This document shows, one piece after another, positions 57,620-64,000 of a stretch of 64,000 nt of DNA. The notes beneath the pieces are model-generated. The model was not told where the DNA came from and made no database searches. It saw only the letters and a list, made by a program, of their open reading frames with translations. The stretch is from Blasia pusilla (lineage: Eukaryota > Marchantiophyta > Marchantiopsida > Blasiales). The DNA is taken from contig CM114274.1 of the NCBI GenBank assembly GCA_050084515.1, positions 25,792,001-25,856,000 on the forward strand, written 5' to 3'. The translations under genes were made by a program, and so were the position numbers. The number at the start of each line of letters is the position of its first letter. Within the stretch, counting starts at the first letter, position 1.

Positions 57620-60170
57620 TGTGCGCCAACTTACGAGTCGTAGATTGGAAGTGGAGAATTCTTAATTGAACGCTCCATGCGCACGAATACTGCGTCAATA
57701 GGTCGCCTGATGAACTCGAAGATAGAGTTCTGTGGACCGATGATTCTGTTGTATTGATAGGCACCCTTAACCCATTGGAGCCCCATCCAAAGGAACCCCA
57801 GTAGGATCTAGCTGTGTATAATGGGTGACAGATAAAAAAGAGAGTTCAGTATCATGAATCTTGACTTGTGAACTGTGAGAGCCAGTCATAAGTTCTTTGA
57901 ATGAATCCCGAGTCCGTAAGCTGAATATTGTTCGTTCTCCTCGGACTTTAAATTTTGATGTGGACACAGTTTTGGGGAGGTCAGGGGTGGTTCTCCTGCT
58001 GGCGATCAAGCTCTTCCTCCATTTGGCGTTTCGTCAGATTGTACATAGGACTCCTCGCGATTTCCCGTACTTGCTTAACATTATGTTTGGCATATTATTG
58101 GTGCAAATCTCCTCATCGTCCATCAGTTACATCGGGAATGGGAACATTGGTAAGCAGATTGGAGTGAATTAACACAAGAAATCGAAACTTTCCAAAATCG
58201 CATTAACACGAGCCACAACAAACCGGAAGACCACAAAAGAATGAATTGCGTATTGCTTCCGCTGCCATGACTGTTCGATGTTATAACGGAATCGGGGCGA
58301 AAGTTGGGACTACCAATTTGTTGCAAGTTTAATGAGTGATAACTAACCAGATTTCAAATTTGCGAGGTCACTTACTCAGACATAACCAGGGAAGAATTGA
58401 GCAATCTATTGTCTCTCGATATTAAGTAATATATGTGCATTTCTACCTCAATTTGTTCCGCGAGAATTCAATAGTCGAGTTGCTGTACTTTCTCCCAGTT
58501 TCACAAAATACTTGTGTCGATCTACCTCAATTTCGATCATAATTCCGTTCCTGCTGCACAGGACAGGCAGAGGAGGTCTGTTGCTAATCCATTCGGGCAA
58601 ATCAGATGGATAACGATGTCGAGAATGGAAAACTGCAAGTTTAGTAAGTGCAGTTTATGATATTATTTTCATGTCAGTCCCATGCGGAAATGATTGTTTC
58701 TTCCCCGAGAGTCACGGCCTTAGAAAATTTGTTGCGTCACCTCCTTCTAAACCGTGGCTCATCTGAAAATTGACGATCCACTATCACCGGGACCGATTGA
58801 TGAATGATTGGCCATACCACGGTGAAATATCAATGTAAATCTCAACAAATGCGCATGTCCCCCAAAAAGGAAAAGGACACATGAATACTATGAAGGAAGA
58901 GCATTCACCCAAGGAGAAAAACTGAAGTAGAGATGTAGTATATATCTCACGACTATAGAAGTACTTCACATCGTGCATTATTCAATCTGGAGAAAGGTCT
59001 GGTCTGTTTGTCCCTTCCATGTAGATCGTGGCTTTTTCTCCAGAGATTTTGAATGAGTAATCCTGCTCCAGACGACGAGATACGGTCACAGATATGGCTT
59101 ATACTTCGCGAGTCTGGGTTTAACGCTGAGGGGATAATCAATGCTGATGAACATCAAACTTCACGACCTGCCTGTAGGGATTGTATTGGATTAGAAGATG
59201 TGCAAAGAGTGCGAGAACGCGTCGAGTTACAGAGGTGCTCTTCTTTTCGGCAAGATGAGAGATAGGAAAACGTAGTCCCTGAAAATCACTCAAGCAAGAT
59301 TGCGGTAAGATTTTCGACGACGGTGAAATGGTGCATGACACGGACACTCGTATACTTCGATCACATCTATGATTCACGAAACGAAACACATGCATTGCGG
59401 TTGATGAATCCCTAAACGCTTCGGACAGCCATTGGAGTGAATGCATCACTTCTCTGACCTCGAAGGCGATGGCGATGACAGATCCCTAAACACTTGAATG
59501 TAGAAGAAACTCTCCTCACTTCAAGTTTCAGTTGCGAAATCTTTCGTAGCGTTGCTCCCTTGAACATGTGGAGAATACGGGAACCTTTGCTCAATTTCCA
59601 TGGGAGCAAAACTACGAGGGATTCCGCAACCAATGACCATTCTCGTGAAATGTGACTCTGCTACTACCTACGCCTTGCTGAAAGCTTCTGAAATCCGGCG
59701 TCCTCCTCCAGGACCTCCCCCTGATCTAGATCATTGAGAGGTAGATGAGGTCGATTATAGGAGTAAATCTCACGACACGCTTGGCTCCTTCTATATGATC
59801 ATGACTTCGGAGGAGAAAACCTCCGGCTCAGGCGCCACTCGACGAGAGCGCGTGGCTAAGCCATGACTAAAGCCACGCGAACTTTTTATTGGAAATCCCG
59901 ATCTCACAGTAAACAAAACTACTTAGCACCAAAATGGTTTTAAGAACAATCATTTTAGAATTTAAATAGAATTTTCGCTCTCTGAATAACATTCATTCTT
60001 CTAAATAATCTCATTCTTCGATTAAAATTTAAATAAGATCCCATTCCTTAAATATTTTCACCTTTCAATAAAATTTAAACCACTCCTAGCAGATAACACA
60101 TATTAATTAAATCATTAATTAATTTTAATAAATGGGATGATTTCACTTTTCCATTTATATTTTTTAAATA
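57620..60170. other. Spacer, no recognisable gene
   Basis: Short frames such as 57,897-58,172 and 59,053-59,265 (+) have no known domain. Some parts are moderately GC-rich and could contain fragments of genes, but nothing can be named. Confidence 0.4.
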
Positions 60171-60175
60171 TAAAA

Positions 60176-60490
60176 TATGAATAAGGAACAAAATTGCAAA
60201 CTTGATATTATTTTGTTTTAACATCTCATTTATAAATAAAGAATTTTCTGCTTCGATTACTACTTCCATAAACGGTTTTGGGAGAGAATATTACACTCCG
60301 ATCCTTCCATAATCTTCCGTGTGAATAAGGGACAAAAGTACAACTTGTTATTATTTTGTTCTCATATCTTACTATTTTTTCTTATCGTGCATATAATGTA
60401 GATAAGGATTTGTCCACTTCGATTACAACTTCCACAAACAGTTTTGGGACATTCATGTTATGGAGGAGAGAATATTACACTCCGAACCTT
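60176..60490 (+). repeat. Diverged tandem pair in AT-rich sequence
   Basis: Blocks 60,176-60,305 and 60,318-60,490 share 'gaataagg(g/a)acaaaa', 'ttattattttgtt', 'cttcgattac(t/a)acttcca(t/c)aaac' and 'gagagaatattacactccga'. Confidence 0.75.
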
Positions 60491-60494
60491 AAAT

Positions 60495-62730
<2,236 letters not shown>

Positions 62731-62733
62731 AAG

Positions 62734-63739
62734 TGTGGCGACTCTCATAACCAAACGAGCGCAAAGCGGAACATCTGAACTCTAGCGGGCTTACGCTAGG
62801 ATGGTATGTGCTTTGGAGTTAGTAAAACATGAGGGCGAGACGCAAGCATGGTGAGCGTTTCAAGTGTTTCATGCGTTCATGGTCGTGAATAAGGAAATCG
62901 GAACCAAGCGCGGAACCCAGACTTAAGAGAAGTCGAGTCTCGGAAGGAGACGTGGCCAAGGGGTGAGAAGCGGACTTGGGACAGGGCTAGCGTTTGGAGT
63001 TTCTGATTGTACTTTTGACCATAACTTTTAGTCCCAAGAAGAATTTGGAACAAATAAGGAAGAATTATAAAGCTTATGTGGAGACGGTTCCAACGCATTA
63101 AAGATCTTGACAAATGCTTAAGCAAAAGCCGAGATATGGGCCAAAACCGACTGTATGGGGAGTCGGGGTTGAGGGCCAAAAGAGGGGCCTGGGTGCTCTT
63201 TCCCAAAGGTAGGGGGACCTTGGGAATCCCCAGAAGTACTAGTAAGGGGGAAGGTCTACAAGGGTGCTTGGGACTCGAACCCCACTTTGGGCGCTGCGGG
63301 GCGACTCAAGGGCACTGAATGGATCGGGAGTTTTGGCGTTGGGATTCAAAACCTGAACCAAGTCCAATAGAGTGGATTTTGGAGTTCCCTATTGGATTCC
63401 AACTCGCAACTCATATTTTTGAGTCTCGGTTGGGGGCTCATGCGAGGTCCATTGGACAGTTGGGACCGCTAGGCATGCAAATGTAGTTTTAGGTGCTTGG
63501 ACTAACTAGAAAGATTGTCCCAAGTCTCGGAAGACTTGCCCGTGTTGGGAACCTAGGAATGAGGGAAGTTTGAGCTTGATGAGGTGCTGAGTCGAAGACT
63601 CGGTGGGTTGGAAGGCCACTTGACCCAAGCCAGACTAACGTGAGTGCGTTTGGGTGCACGGTGGCAATGAGAGGTGTCCTACTAAACGTACGCTTCCGCA
63701 ACACTAAGATTGACATTCGAGGGGAGTAGGCGCTCGACA
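62734..63739 (+). repeat. 5' LTR, 1-kb family
   Basis: It starts TGTGGCGACTC and ends GCTCGACA. It matches 30,701-31,700 closely throughout ('cataacttttagtccca', 'ccccagaagtactagtaagggggaagg', 'acgtacgcttccg'). Confidence 0.9.
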
Positions 63740-63741
63740 TG

Positions 63742-63753
63742 TGGTATCAAAGC
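63742..63753 (+). other. Primer binding site
   Basis: TGGTATCAAAGC lies two bases after the LTR end. It differs by one base from the initiator tRNA-Met complement. Confidence 0.85.
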
Positions 63754-63888
63754 TAATCCTTGGTGAGTGAGAACTTGGGGTTGTGGGAGCAACCGGACAT
63801 TTAGGGAAAACCCAAGGTAGAAGGAAGCCTAGACGTTTGGGGAGGGAGGCAAGATACAAGAAGGAGATCTGAGTGTGGTGTCTTGAAC

Positions 63889-64000
63889 ATGGCGACCGAA
63901 GGAGATGAACCACGGAAACGCCGAATCAAGCAACGAGATCCAAGAGACGAACCGATGTTAGGTCGGGAGCCGGTGAAGAAGACGCCAACTCCCGAGGTGC
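63889..64000 (+). CDS. Start of a retroelement gag (partial, cut by window end)
   Basis: The first ATG after the PBS and a leader of about 135 bp opens a frame without stops to the window edge (37 codons). It begins M-A-T-E-G-D-E-P-R-K-R-R and is rich in Arg, Lys, Glu and Pro. Position and charge suit a gag N-terminus, but the available part is too short for a domain match. Confidence 0.6.
   Translation, partial: MATEGDEPRKRRIKQRDPRDEPMLGREPVKKTPTPEV

Larger units (their letters stand above)
62734..64000 (+). mobile_element. 5' end of an LTR element of the 1-kb LTR family (continues beyond window)
   Basis: A 5' LTR, primer binding site, leader and the first part of gag are present. It is the only copy here with internal sequence; the two other copies are solo LTRs. 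Confidence 0.88.

Overview
The window is nuclear DNA of a land plant. It holds one intact intron-bearing gene, a plant-type T-complex protein 11 (TCP11) homologue at about 44.9-50.8 kb on the + strand. Around it lie decayed Ty1/copia and Ty3/gypsy retrotransposons, long AT-rich spacers and a broken cytochrome P450 copy. Many introns in the gene, tRNA-Met-type primer binding sites, nested LTR elements and large gene-poor spacers all fit a plant nuclear chromosome. The species cannot be named from sequence alone.

Layout. 0.2-5.8 kb: a nearly full-length, mutated copia element (C1, - strand) with both LTRs, PBS and PPT. 5.9-25.1 kb: an older copia element (C3, - strand) split into pieces by later insertions: a 5'-truncated gypsy element (B, + strand, 7.34-10.65 kb), a long gypsy element (A, - strand, 10.85-21.66 kb) and two other LTR-like repeats. 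Element A itself carries a solo LTR (19,365-20,365) with a perfect 5-bp target duplication. 25.1-33 kb: AT-rich spacer, a TC microsatellite, a second solo LTR (30,701-31,700) and a gypsy integrase tail. 33.1-34.8 kb: a 3'-truncated copia (C2, + strand). 34.8-42.6 kb: repeats and spacer. 42.6-51.1 kb: promoter, leader and body of the TCP11 gene. 51.1-62.7 kb: spacer, the P450 pseudogene (54.4-56.3 kb) and a third gypsy pol fragment. 62.7-64.0 kb: the 5' LTR, PBS and gag start of an element that runs off the window.

The most interesting content is gypsy element A. It reads, largely in one frame with a few small frameshifts, as gag with two CCHC knuckles, aspartic protease, a C5-cytosine DNA methyltransferase domain (motifs I, IV, VI, VIII, IX and X in canonical order), reverse transcriptase, RNase H, integrase and a C-terminal PHD finger. 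The related element B keeps the same PHD finger at its C-terminus. A mobile element with both a DNA-methylation writer and a histone-tail-reader fold is unusual. Both copies are inactivated, and comparing them shows reciprocal stop codons explained by C-to-T change at CGA and CAG codons, as expected from decay of methylated DNA.
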